A stretch of DNA of 64,000 bases, from contig CAZIXA010000003.1 in assembly GCA_964543295.1 (NCBI GenBank), forward strand, positions 41,425 through 105,424, read 5' to 3'. Source of the DNA: AE-B3B sp964543295 (GTDB lineage Bacteria > Aerophobota > Aerophobia > Aerophobales > AE-B3A). Below, piece after piece: positions 8,344 through 16,236 of the stretch (positions are counted from its first letter, which is position 1; every line of letters starts with the position of its first letter). Below the pieces are notes generated by a model, which saw only the letters and a program-made list of their open reading frames with translations, did not search any database and was not told where the DNA came from. Both the position numbers and the translations under genes were made by a program.

Positions 8344-9933
8344 CTACTCTTCTAGGATTTTATCTGCCTCTTCCTTGTAAGCCTTCATCACATACGGAAT
8401 TCCAGAAATCTTTGCCGCCTCTTCAGTCAGAGCCATAAGGTCCTTTCGGGAAATTGTTGAAAGCCTGAAATTTCTACTCCCGGCCATTAACTGCTGCAAG
8501 CCCACTTTTATTTTTTGGCAGAAGGTATAAACACTCATTGCACCGCCAGGTATGTTCTTTATTTCCTCCCCATACTTCTGCTTAAGCTCCTCATAAGAGA
8601 CGAAAATTTCTTCTATGCTTGTTCCATATTTTGAAACTGTCTTAGGCAAGTTGCCTTCCTCTAACCACTTCTGGATGTTTTTACCCACCATACCAGGTAT
8701 CATTAAGGCTCTTCCCATGCAAATTGCCTTTACATATGGACTACCCATAGCAATTGCCTTGAATACTCCATCTTCTGTGGAAAATCCGCCAGCGATTGCT
8801 ACGTCTGGAACCCTTATCCCTCTCTTAGTAAGTTTTTCGCAGAATTGACAGGTAAGGGACTCAAGGTAAAAAGTTGGAATACCCCACTCATTCATCATCG
8901 GCCAAGGGCTCATTCCTGTGCCACCAGGAGCACCGTCTATCGTAATGAGGTCTAACTCCGCCTCTGCCCCATAACGTAGAGCCATGGCAAGTTCTACCGC
9001 CGAATACGCCCCGGTCTTGAGGGTAATTCTCTTAAATCCGAGTCTGCGCAGACGATCTATTTCCTCCCGGAATGCCTCCTTATCTACGAAACCTAGCCGA
9101 GAGTGTCGTTCAAAATCTTTAATTTCTCCTTCCTTGTGTGCCCTCTGAACTTCAGGGAGAGCCGAATCAGGGAAAACCATATATCCTCTTCTTTTAAGCT
9201 CGATCGCCCTTTCTATGTCGTCAACTTTTATTTCCCCTCCTATACACTTGGCACCCTGTCCCCATTTTAGCTCGATGGTATTAAGATTATGTTTTTCCGA
9301 GACATATTCTGCTACGCCAAACCTCGTGTCTTCTACATTCATCTGTACAAGGATCTCACCATATCCATCGTGAAACCGCTTGTAAATCTCTATTCGGCGA
9401 TCCATTTCCGGAGACTTCGCAACTTTACCTTTACCGTCCAGTTCAAGGTCCGGATCTATCCCACATACGTTTTCACCACATACGAGTGTAATACCTGAAA
9501 TAGCCGCTCCTATTGCAAGATGTTCCCAGTTCCTTCGCGCTATCTCTGTAGAACCTAATGCGCCCGTGAAGATGGGCAGGCGCATCTTGATCGTTTTGTG
9601 CCATCCATACTCTGTTTCAGTATCCACATTGTGGAAAATAGCCGTATCCGGGCCAGGTTCAATCTCCTCCGCTAAACCTTTTGCTCCAACTGCATAACCC
9701 TGAATATTTATATGGGAATAATCGACCGGGTAGTTCTTATCCGCACCGGCGGTTATTTCCCCAAAGGGGCCTGGATACAGAACCTCTCGTCCTCTGAAGG
9801 AGGCCAGCCAAGCCTCACAGCCGCCTTTACATCCGTCATGGCAGTCTGAGCAAATCCCAGACATAGGGACAACACTTCTGGAACGATTGAACGTTCCCGT
9901 CGCCGCACTAGCATTTGGTCGTCTTAGATTCAT
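8344..9933 (-). CDS. FMN-binding glutamate-synthase-family protein
   Basis: 529 residues, related to the central FMN-binding barrel of glutamate synthase (GltB) and to archaeal-type stand-alone forms. The N-terminus has a cysteine cluster GICSDCHDGCKGGCEAW (Cys at about 27, 30, 34, 38), probably an Fe-S or metal site. The barrel shows LKTGAYSAVELAMALRYG, ITIDGAPGGTGMSPWP and VAIAGGFSTEDG, which fit the FMN and substrate sites. No amidotransferase domain is present, so its ammonia or electron source must be separate. The ATG at 9933 follows AAAGGGGGG. It is the first gene of a probable unit with ntrB and ntrC and has a structured leader (10156-10271). Confidence 0.85.
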   Translation of the reverse strand: MNLRRPNASAATGTFNRSRSVVPMSGICSDCHDGCKGGCEAWLASFRGREVLYPGPFGEITAGADKNYPVDYSHINIQGYAVGAKGLAEEIEPGPDTAIFHNVDTETEYGWHKTIKMRLPIFTGALGSTEIARRNWEHLAIGAAISGITLVCGENVCGIDPDLELDGKGKVAKSPEMDRRIEIYKRFHDGYGEILVQMNVEDTRFGVAEYVSEKHNLNTIELKWGQGAKCIGGEIKVDDIERAIELKRRGYMVFPDSALPEVQRAHKEGEIKDFERHSRLGFVDKEAFREEIDRLRRLGFKRITLKTGAYSAVELAMALRYGAEAELDLITIDGAPGGTGMSPWPMMNEWGIPTFYLESLTCQFCEKLTKRGIRVPDVAIAGGFSTEDGVFKAIAMGSPYVKAICMGRALMIPGMVGKNIQKWLEEGNLPKTVSKYGTSIEEIFVSYEELKQKYGEEIKNIPGGAMSVYTFCQKIKVGLQQLMAGSRNFRLSTISRKDLMALTEEAAKISGIPYVMKAYKEEADKILEE

Positions 9934-10155
9934 CAGCTTACCCCCCTTTGTTGTCTGTGCCTTCTACAAGACCACGAAAGCGTTACCAACTCTTATTTTC
10001 AGCTATATTTTCTTTTAGGCTTCACTCCATTTCGTCTAAACCTTACTAAATGGGCATTTAAGTTTTTCGAAATCTTACAAACTTTACCCCTTTTTAAGGA
10101 GATAGAGGTGAAATTTTTCTCATCCTTTGTTTTTTGAAACTCCGTTAGAGCAACA
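9934..10155 (-). promoter_or_regulatory. Untranslated leader between the attenuator and the glutamate-synthase-like gene
   Basis: About 220 bases with no convincing gene. A 60-codon frame (9999-10181) begins inside the terminator hairpin and is dismissed. Only the ribosome site next to 9933 is recognisable. Confidence 0.5.
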
Positions 10156-10193
10156 AATAAAAAAAAGGTGCCTATTTTCACCTAGACACCTTT
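10156..10193 (-). terminator. Intrinsic terminator of the antitermination leader
   Basis: On the minus strand AAAGGTGTCTA pairs with TAGGCACCTTT (11 bp, one wobble) around an eight-base loop, followed by TTTTTTTATTT. Its 5' arm consumes the loop and 3' arm of the second small hairpin (10184-10197), so the two structures exclude each other. Confidence 0.8.
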
Positions 10194-10222
10194 GTCCTTT
10201 AGCAACACACCTTTGTGCTGCC
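10184..10222 (-). promoter_or_regulatory. Dual-hexaloop RNA, probable ANTAR antiterminator element
   Basis: Hairpin 1 (10202-10221) has the 7-bp stem GCAGCAC/GTGTTGC closing the hexaloop AAAGGT. Hairpin 2 (10184-10197) has the 4-bp stem GGAC/GTCT closing the same hexaloop. A four-base linker joins them. Both loops have A at position 1 and G at position 4, the invariant positions of RNAs bound by ANTAR-domain proteins. G-U pairs occur only on the minus-strand RNA, so that is the functional strand. Hairpin 2 overlaps the terminator at 10156-10193, as in known ANTAR systems. A GAF-ANTAR protein is encoded at 17274-18008. The assignment is by architecture and is untested. Confidence 0.72.
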
Positions 10223-10243
10223 AGCTTTACCAGATTGTTTTAA

Positions 10244-10271
10244 AGAATACCAAAATTATTTTGCTTGTCAA
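10244..10271 (-). promoter_or_regulatory. Housekeeping promoter of the antitermination leader
   Basis: TTGACA (10266-10271) and TATTCT (10244-10249) are separated by 16 bases on the minus strand. Transcription would start near 10237, about 15 bases before the first hexaloop hairpin. Confidence 0.6.
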
Positions 10272-10338
10272 CTATGTTCTTTTCTGAACTCTATAATTTA
10301 AAGAGGCTGCGATAGAAATAAATAAATCTGCCCCTTTT

Positions 10339-10860
10339 TTATCCCAGCAAAAGAAGTATTCCAGCACCACCGCCGATAACTATAACAATAGCAGGATGAA
10401 GATCAAACCATAAAAGAATCACAAGACAAGCTAAGGCTATGCCTATAACCCTGAAATCTATAAAAGCCGTCTTTCCAATGCTTACCGCTGCTGAGATAAT
10501 TAGGGCGAGAACTGCTGAGCGAAGGCCGACAAGTAATCCTTTTATTTTTGGGTTCTCTCGAACCCAGAGAAATGTCTTTGCTAAAATCAAAACAATACAA
10601 AAAGATGGGAGTGTAACTCCGATGGTGCTTACCAGAGATCCTAAAAAGCCTGCCAGCTTATAACCTGTGAAAGTTGCAAGATTAATGGCAATAGGACCTG
10701 GAGTCATCCCAGAAACAGTTATAATCTGCAAAAACTCGCACATTGCCAACCAACTGTTAGAGGTAACCATCTCGTGTTGGATCAGGGGAATCATAGCGTA
10801 GCCTCCCCCATAGGCAAAAAGCCCAATCTTAAGAAAGGTTAAAAACAGGTTAAGTAACAT
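10339..10860 (-). CDS. Chromate transporter, half-size CHR protein (second half)
   Basis: 173 residues, about five membrane helices, one CHR domain. The N-terminal signature is FAYGGGYAMIPLI, then PGPIAINLATFTGYK. Half-size CHR proteins act in pairs with opposite topology; its partner is three bases upstream. Members export chromate or related oxyanions, but the substrate cannot be read from the sequence. It ends the gntR-chr-chr operon. Confidence 0.88.
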   Translation of the reverse strand: MLLNLFLTFLKIGLFAYGGGYAMIPLIQHEMVTSNSWLAMCEFLQIITVSGMTPGPIAINLATFTGYKLAGFLGSLVSTIGVTLPSFCIVLILAKTFLWVRENPKIKGLLVGLRSAVLALIISAAVSIGKTAFIDFRVIGIALACLVILLWFDLHPAIVIVIGGGAGILLLLG

Positions 10861-10863
10861 TCT

Positions 10864-11451
10864 TTACATTCCTTTGTCTTTTAGGTTTAAAGATATCCCG
10901 GAACTGGTTTTAGTCCTGCCTCCCAGCCAGAGTCCCAAAATACCACAAATGAGGATAACAAGTAGAGGATGCAGCCTTAGCCATAAAAGACCAACAAGAG
11001 CTACACCTGTTAAGATAAAACTCAGCTTTCCTCTGAGAGTTTTCTTACCAATAACAAAAGATACCTGAGCTAAAAGAGCAACTACCGCCCCTGCTGCCCC
11101 TTTAAAAAAGGCTGCAAGGAGAGGGGTGTTAAAAAAACGCAGTAAAAAGGTAGCAATTGCCAAGATAGTAAGAAATGAGGGTAAAGACACTCCCAAAATG
11201 GCGGTAAGGGCTCCCTTGTATTTTGCTATCTTATATCCTACAAATGTAGCTGTATTCGCTGCTATTGCTCCAGGAGCACTCTGACCAACAGCTATTATCT
11301 CCATAAACTCTTCCATACTTACCCAGTGATGATTGTCTACAATTTCTCTTTTTATTAAGGGGATCATAGAAAATCCACCGCCAAAGGTAAAAACACCTAT
11401 CCGAAAAAAAGTTGCAAATATTTTTAAATAAGTTCTACTGAATAGCTGCAC
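10864..11451 (-). CDS. Chromate transporter, half-size CHR protein (first half)
   Basis: 195 residues, one CHR domain with FTFGGGFSMIPLI near residue 20 and PGAIAANTATFVGYK near residue 55, and five to six membrane helices. It starts with GTG at 11451, inside the last 28 bases of the GntR-family gene, so translation is probably coupled to the regulator. It pairs with the gene at 10339-10860. Confidence 0.88.
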   Translation of the reverse strand: MQLFSRTYLKIFATFFRIGVFTFGGGFSMIPLIKREIVDNHHWVSMEEFMEIIAVGQSAPGAIAANTATFVGYKIAKYKGALTAILGVSLPSFLTILAIATFLLRFFNTPLLAAFFKGAAGAVVALLAQVSFVIGKKTLRGKLSFILTGVALVGLLWLRLHPLLVILICGILGLWLGGRTKTSSGISLNLKDKGM

Positions 11452-12146
11452 TTATCACCTCTTACCACACTTTTCCTAAACTCAAAGGGAATTCCAGCAG
11501 TATAGGTAATTCTTTTTACCAGAAGGGCAGGGGAGCCAATGGCAATTTTAAGTTTTTCAGACTCAAATTCATCAACAAGGATAGGCTCAAAAGTTTCTTT
11601 TGCCCTGGTTATGTTTATCTTGTATTTTTTTATGATAATATCATAAAGGGGAACCTTTTCTACATCCTCCTTATCTAAATTAGGAAAAAGCTCTTCCACA
11701 AGATAGGAGGTCTCCAGAATTAAAGGTTTCTCCTCGGCAAGTCTTAACCTCATTATCTTGTAAACCATATCATTTTCTTTTAATCCCAGAACATTTTTAA
11801 TGTAAGGATCGGGCAGGGTTTTCTCATTTCCCAAAACCTCTGAGGAGGGTTTTAGACCCTTTTCTCTCATGTCCTGGGCGAAGCTGTAGAACCTGTTTAA
11901 CTGCTGGGTTATCTTAGGCTCAGTTACAAAGGTTCCCTTTCCCTGCTTTCGGGATAAAAGATCTTCCTGTACCAGTTGAGATAGAGCTTGTCTGACAGTT
12001 CCTCTGCTTACCCCGTATTTTTTACAAAGCTCTGTTTCGGAAGGAATAAGAAAGTGAGGAGGCCATTCTCCATTTTCGATATTCTCCCTTAACTCCTCAG
12101 TGAGCTGATAATATAAAGGCACAAAAGATCTTTCATCTAAAGGCAT
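11424..12146 (-). CDS. GntR-family regulator with UTRA ligand domain (HutC subfamily)
   Basis: About 240 residues. The winged HTH occupies about 5-75 (SETELCKKYGVSRGTVRQAL, then GKGTFV). A UTRA effector domain follows at about 95-235, ending in FEFRKSVVRGDKCSYSVEL. The ATG at 12146 is preferred over a TTG at 12158. It precedes and overlaps the CHR pair, so it probably regulates that operon and itself. Two inverted AT-rich arms flank its promoter (12162-12207). Confidence 0.9.
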   Translation of the reverse strand: MPLDERSFVPLYYQLTEELRENIENGEWPPHFLIPSETELCKKYGVSRGTVRQALSQLVQEDLLSRKQGKGTFVTEPKITQQLNRFYSFAQDMREKGLKPSSEVLGNEKTLPDPYIKNVLGLKENDMVYKIMRLRLAEEKPLILETSYLVEELFPNLDKEDVEKVPLYDIIIKKYKINITRAKETFEPILVDEFESEKLKIAIGSPALLVKRITYTAGIPFEFRKSVVRGDKCSYSVELI

Positions 12147-12161
12147 CTTCTTTTCCAATTA

Positions 12162-12207
12162 AATATATATATAACTATAAATTTAGTCAACCAGTTGTAT
12201 ATATATT
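12162..12207 (-). promoter_or_regulatory. Promoter with inverted-repeat operator for the gntR-chr operon
   Basis: TTGACT (12185-12190) and TATATT (12162-12167) are 17 bases apart on the minus strand. The arms AATATATATATAACT (12162-12176) and AGTTGTATATATATT (12193-12207) are inverted copies with one mismatch, covering the -10 and the bases just upstream of the -35. This is a good place for autorepression by the GntR protein. Confidence 0.55.
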
Positions 12208-12256
12208 ATGAGGTAGTTTAAATTTTTCTCTTAAGGCTCCTACTTCAGAAGCTTGA

Positions 12257-12556
12257 TTATCTTACACTTTTCAAAAATTCTTCCATAACATCTAAGCTCT
12301 TTCTCTTAATGACCAGATCAAATATTTTATCCTTCACTGCTGCCGGAAGTAGCTCAATGCTTTTAGTGGTAGCAGTGTCAAATTTAGCCATTGGATAGAG
12401 TTTTAAAATTTCATCCTTTTGCTCCCCTGTGCATTGCAGTTGGAGTACCTTCATTCCCGCCAATACATCGTTAGCCATATCGGATAGGCCAGCTTCCTGT
12501 AACTTCTTGTATCTTCCTTCGTTAATCCATATACTAATGGGGTATGTTTCAGCCAT
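12257..12556 (-). CDS. Protein of unknown function downstream of the sat remnant
   Basis: 99 residues, not recognised. AAGGAG lies eight bases before the ATG at 12556. Soluble, mixed alpha/beta by appearance (MAETYPISIWINEGRY, then DVLAGMKVLQLQCTG), one cysteine. It follows the broken ATP-sulfurylase gene by 26 bp on the same strand, so it may have belonged to a sulfate-activation operon. The frame is intact although its upstream neighbour is destroyed. Confidence 0.55.
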   Translation of the reverse strand: MAETYPISIWINEGRYKKLQEAGLSDMANDVLAGMKVLQLQCTGEQKDEILKLYPMAKFDTATTKSIELLPAAVKDKIFDLVIKRKSLDVMEEFLKSVR

Positions 12557-12582
12557 TTCTAATCTCCTTAAGTTTACAAAAT

Positions 12583-13397
12583 TTATAACACTGGGAGGTC
12601 AAACACGGACTGTCTCTTGGCCAAATATTCCTCTGTGCAAAAAGGAGAGCCAAAACCGTACTTGTCAGCACATTCCGTTACCATATCAAATATCTCTGGC
12701 CTGAAGATAAGTTTGGTGGGTTTTACCATATCCTGCACCATGCTCCTGATTATAGTGCCGCTAAATTTCTGCCTTTCCTCGCTATGTCCACATAACCCAG
12801 AGTAAGTCACCTCTCCACATACTGGACAATACCACCACTCTAAGATACGCACCGGTTTGATATTTAAGCTGCTCTCGGGAATCTGGTCAAATATCCTGTG
12901 AGTATCATAAGGATCATAAAAACTGCCTACCCCAGCATGATCTCTACCAAACATGTGATGAGTGCAGCCTAAGTTCTCCCTCAAAATAGCATGGAAGATA
13001 GCTTCTTTTGGCCCAGCATACCTCATATCCCATAAGGCAATAGAAACCATATGTATATCATCTCTAAAACATCTGGCTTGATGTAATTTCTGGTGGCACA
13101 AAGCAATAGCTTCATCTATATAATCCCCGGTCCGCTTTGGCCCAATTATGCAGCTCACCAGTATTCCTGTTTGAAGCTTCTCCACTGGCAGTTCTCCATT
13201 GGCAGAAAACCAGGCTCCTTTCATCAGTCATTCATGACCACTGTGAGGCACATTCCTTGTTTGATGTGCTACTATCTTTTTCCAACCTTTCTCGGCAAAT
13301 TTTTCTCATAGTTGCTTAGGTGTGTACCAGAATTTATCAAACGGTGCATTAAACTTAGGGATATTCACCAAGGTAACTTTTCCTCTAATAAATCTGA
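12583..13397 (-). pseudogene. sat: ATP sulfurylase remnant: N-terminus lost to an IS, two internal stops
   Basis: The intact 3' part (213 codons from 13224) contains MRYAGPKEAIFHAILRENLG and HHMFGRDHAGVG, typical of sulfate adenylyltransferase, and a CPVCGE...CGH cysteine cluster. Reading on upstream in the same frame gives KGWKKIVAHQTRNVPHSGHE, the catalytic QTRN/HxxH region, interrupted by TGA at 13228-13230 (Trp expected by reading) and TGA at 13306-13308. The frame stays open to the IS edge at about 13398, where the N-terminal third is missing. TGA ends other genes here, so recoding is unlikely. Confidence 0.85.
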
Positions 13398-15067
13398 TGA
13401 ACGACAATTATATTTCCCGGTCAACGACAATTAAAATTCCCGTTTGAGAAAAAGGGACTATACTATCCAGGTGACTCTGATAAAAAAGGAGACCTGGATG
13501 GTAAGTGACCAACAAGTGAGGAGATTAATGATGTTCATCAACAAAGACAAGAGTTTAGCTATAGCAGCCGTAAAGGCAGGAATGGATGAGAAAACAGCTC
13601 GTAAGTATCGAAAGCAAGGCAAACTTCCAAGCCAGTTGAGGAAAGAACACACCTGGAGAACCCGAAAAGACCCTTTTGAGGAAATTTGGTCTGAAGTATG
13701 TCAATATTTAGAGATCAATCCGGGACTGGAAGCAAAGACTCTCTTTGAGTTCCTCCAGAGAAATAACCCAGGCACCTTCCAGGATGGACAGCTTAGAACC
13801 TTGCAGCGAAGGGTAAAGGTATGGCGGGCTACTGAGGGACCACCTAAAGAAGTTTTCTTTCCTCAAGAGCACCATCTCTACCATCTAAACGCCATAAGGG
13901 ATGATGCTGCCCTCACCAAAGCTCTGGGTTTGGATCAGCTCCCGGAGGAGTCTAATCTTAGAGGACAGCTTGCCAAGGCATCCAATAGAGAGGTAGAAAG
14001 AATGCGCCACGTTATCTCAGAAAACCTCGCCAAGGCTAATCAGACCGATAAAGTAGTGGAGATCGGTCTTGATATCGACTCGACGGTGGCTACAGTCTAT
14101 GGTAAACAAGAAGGAGCTGAGGTCGGTTATAATCCTAATAAAAGAGGTAGACCTAGCTACTCGATAAAGACCGCTTTTATTGCCAACAATGGGGACTGTG
14201 TAAATCTTAGATTAGATGGTGGAAAATCTCACAGTAAAGAAGGTTTTAAAGAATTCTTCCAGAATGCCCTTTCTCTTCTTCCCTCAAATTACAAGGTAGT
14301 TTTCGTGAGATTGGATAAAGGCTATTTTGGAGAGAATACCTTCGAATACTTGGAGAAGGAGGATATCAGATATGTAGCCGCCAGTAAAAACACTCAGCCT
14401 TTAAGAAAGAGAGCAGCTTCCTTGCCAGATAGCGAGTGGGAAGAGATAGAAAAGAGGAGTCTTTACCTCACTGAGAGAGAGTATTCTTATGGAACATGGA
14501 AAGATGGGCGGAGGATGATCATCAAAAAAAGCCTTTTGCCCAATCCCAACTATGATGAAAAAGAGAAGGACATCTTTGGTAATCCCGTTGAATCTCCTTA
14601 TACAGTTGAATACAGCTTCTATGTGACCAATATTTCAAAGATCGAGCTGGATAAGTTATCCTGTTATAGATTTTACAACAACCGAGCCACGGTTGAGACA
14701 AGAATCAAAGAGCAAAAGTTAGGCTTTAACCTGGATAAACTCCCTGTGCATAATAAAGAAGGAAATGAGGTCTATGTTCTCCTGGTAGCCCTAGCCTATA
14801 ACATTCTAAACTGGTTCAAGAAATTTCTTCTGCCCGAGGAGTTTAGGTCTAGATGCATTAAGTGGATCAGAATGTACCTTTTGAATCTACCAGCTATTAT
14901 TCAGAGAAAGAAAAAGCAGTACTTCATCAAGTTCTCCAAGTTTTATCCCTATAAGGAGCTTATAGGTTATATCTTTAGAGAACTAGCCCGAGGTAAACCT
15001 TATTACGTGGTCTAACTGTTCGGCTCATTAAAAAGATAGTATGAGTTTCCTTCCTTGATAAGGAAGG
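13398..15067 (+). mobile_element. Composite insertion element: IS21 left end joined to an IS1380-type body
   Basis: The left end begins TGAACGACAATTATATTTCC, and a second copy of AACGACAATTAAAATTCCCG follows at about 13422. Such tandem end repeats are typical of IS21. The single ORF starts as IstA and continues as an IS1380-type transposase; no istB is present. An 8-bp hairpin CCTTCCTT/AAGGAAGG (15049-15067) follows the ORF. The exact right end was not found. Insertion removed the start of sat. Confidence 0.65.
13498..15015 (+). CDS. Chimeric transposase: IstA N-terminus fused to an IS1380-type DDE domain
   Basis: 505 residues from the ATG at 13498, which has AAGGAG six bases upstream. Residues 1 to about 125 match the IS21 IstA N-terminus (MVSDQQVRRLMMFINKDKSL, DEKTARKYRKQGKLPS, and KEVFFPQEH at the junction). 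From HLYHLNAIRDDAALTKALG onward it is an IS1380/DDE group 1 transposase (GLDIDSTVATVYGKQEGAEV, RLDKGYFG, YNNRATVETRIKEQK). The junction is near 13873. The frame is open throughout. Whether the hybrid is active, or an assembly join, cannot be decided here. Confidence 0.8.
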   Translation: MVSDQQVRRLMMFINKDKSLAIAAVKAGMDEKTARKYRKQGKLPSQLRKEHTWRTRKDPFEEIWSEVCQYLEINPGLEAKTLFEFLQRNNPGTFQDGQLRTLQRRVKVWRATEGPPKEVFFPQEHHLYHLNAIRDDAALTKALGLDQLPEESNLRGQLAKASNREVERMRHVISENLAKANQTDKVVEIGLDIDSTVATVYGKQEGAEVGYNPNKRGRPSYSIKTAFIANNGDCVNLRLDGGKSHSKEGFKEFFQNALSLLPSNYKVVFVRLDKGYFGENTFEYLEKEDIRYVAASKNTQPLRKRAASLPDSEWEEIEKRSLYLTEREYSYGTWKDGRRMIIKKSLLPNPNYDEKEKDIFGNPVESPYTVEYSFYVTNISKIELDKLSCYRFYNNRATVETRIKEQKLGFNLDKLPVHNKEGNEVYVLLVALAYNILNWFKKFLLPEEFRSRCIKWIRMYLLNLPAIIQRKKKQYFIKFSKFYPYKELIGYIFRELARGKPYYVV

Positions 15068-15166
15068 TACGCCGAAAATTGCTTCAACTTAGACAAAAAG
15101 TAAATTTTTGAGAATGAGGAGTAAAAATTGCCACCTTAACTTACACCTTAGGATGAAACCATAGCT

Positions 15167-15493
15167 CTAAAAAGTCCAAAAATGATTTTTTGGCATAAAA
15201 CAGCTCAGTTTGCCGAATCTGGGTTTAAGTTTATCTTGCAGTTTTTGAACCAAAGAACCAAGCTGTTTATTTCCCTCTTTTAAACGAAGAGGAGGGTCAA
15301 CTCTAGGTCCTGGAGCAGAGGGTACAAGGGATTTAAGAGCATCTTCTTCAGCTTCATTAATCCATTGATGAATTGAATCCCGAGAAATACCAAACCTCCT
15401 GGAAAGAGGAGCCACCTTTGCTTCTCTCCAGATTCGTTTGACGATCTCAAGTTTAGTCTTTGCATGGATATGCCATGACATCACCTCCCGCAT
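15167..15493 (-). pseudogene. Transposase N-terminal HTH fragment
   Basis: 108 codons. The HTH segment reads KLEIVKRIWREAKVAPLSRR then FGISRDSIHQW, typical of the first ORF or N-terminal domain of IS transposases. The rest has no catalytic domain and ends quickly (CFMPKNHFWTF). A promoter-like TTGATA-N16-TATAAT precedes it, and the -10 is bracketed by CCTCCCG (about 15482-15490) and CGGGAGG. Probably an IS relic. 15494-15669 holds nothing else I can name. Confidence 0.55.
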
Positions 15494-15669
15494 ATATTAT
15501 ACTACGGGAGGCACCAATATCAAGGTCAAAATGTCAGAAAGATTATTCACCAGAAGATGAATTTTCACAAACAAAAATGCCATTGCCGCTATTTCGTGCA
15601 AAAGTTGGTTGTATTTCAATTTCAGGAAAATCCTCTTCTTTTTGCTGCCCGACAAGGTGTTTTCTGCCC

Positions 15670-16155
15670 CTACTCTACCAAAAGTGGAGTACATCCGGGC
15701 TCACCCTTTAACTTCCTTAAGAACTCTGGAACCTTGCCACCGGCATCAGCAATAGCCAGATCTTTCATCAGCTCGCAGATGTGAGGATACTCTTGGGCAA
15801 TATTTTTTTCTAGTTTGGGATCAGCCTCTAAATCATAAAGAAGGGGGCTTTCACCCCAAAGATAAGCGTTATACCACCAACGTTTATCACGAACCATAAC
15901 AAACGGTCCCCAGCCAGGTGAACCAATAAAAAGATTACCCTTATAAGCCTTATGATCCAGGAAGGGAAAAATGCGGCAACCTGTCTGTAGAACTCTTCGG
16001 ACCTGTAGAGTAGGAAGTGATTCTGGATAAGCATGGGTGAAAAGTACCGACTCTTCAGCTAAAGAGTCAAGATAAGGTGTTTTAATCCACTTATTTCCAT
16101 AACAGCCTACATGATCCTGTCTTAAGGTATCGATGATTATGAGCACTATGTTCAT
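15670..16155 (-). pseudogene. Sulfatase gene with a large internal deletion
   Basis: 161 codons in one open frame. The first 60 are a sulfatase N-terminus (MNIVLIIIDTLRQDHVGCYG with the metal-binding Asp, then PESLPTLQVRR). They run straight into a sulfatase C-terminal part (WYNAYLWGESPLLYDLEADP). Family members are about 430-480 residues, so roughly 270-300 central residues are missing, including the second metal-binding segment. It cannot be active. The deletion is in frame. It lies next to IS relics. Confidence 0.8.
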
Positions 16156-16236
16156 CCTGTTTTCTCCTCGTAGAGCTTTGTTTAAAATTATTGGTCTCTC
16201 CGTCTCTACTTTGTCTGAATGAAGAGCGTTGTTCTA

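Noticed and set aside
9999..10181. 60-codon reading frame on the minus strand
   Set aside because: It starts inside the terminator hairpin, has no ribosome site and no recognisable protein features; the region is better explained as an RNA leader.
10403..10600. Minus-strand frame inside the CHR gene
   Set aside because: It overlaps a well-supported chromate transporter in another frame and shows no features of its own.
13228..13308. TGA codons in sat as selenocysteine or recoded tryptophan
   Set aside because: The expected residues are not cysteine, other genes here end in TGA, and the gene has also lost its 5' end.
15497..15694. 65-codon minus-strand frame between the HTH relic and the sulfatase relic
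   Set aside because: No recognisable domain and no ribosome site; it probably lies in IS debris.
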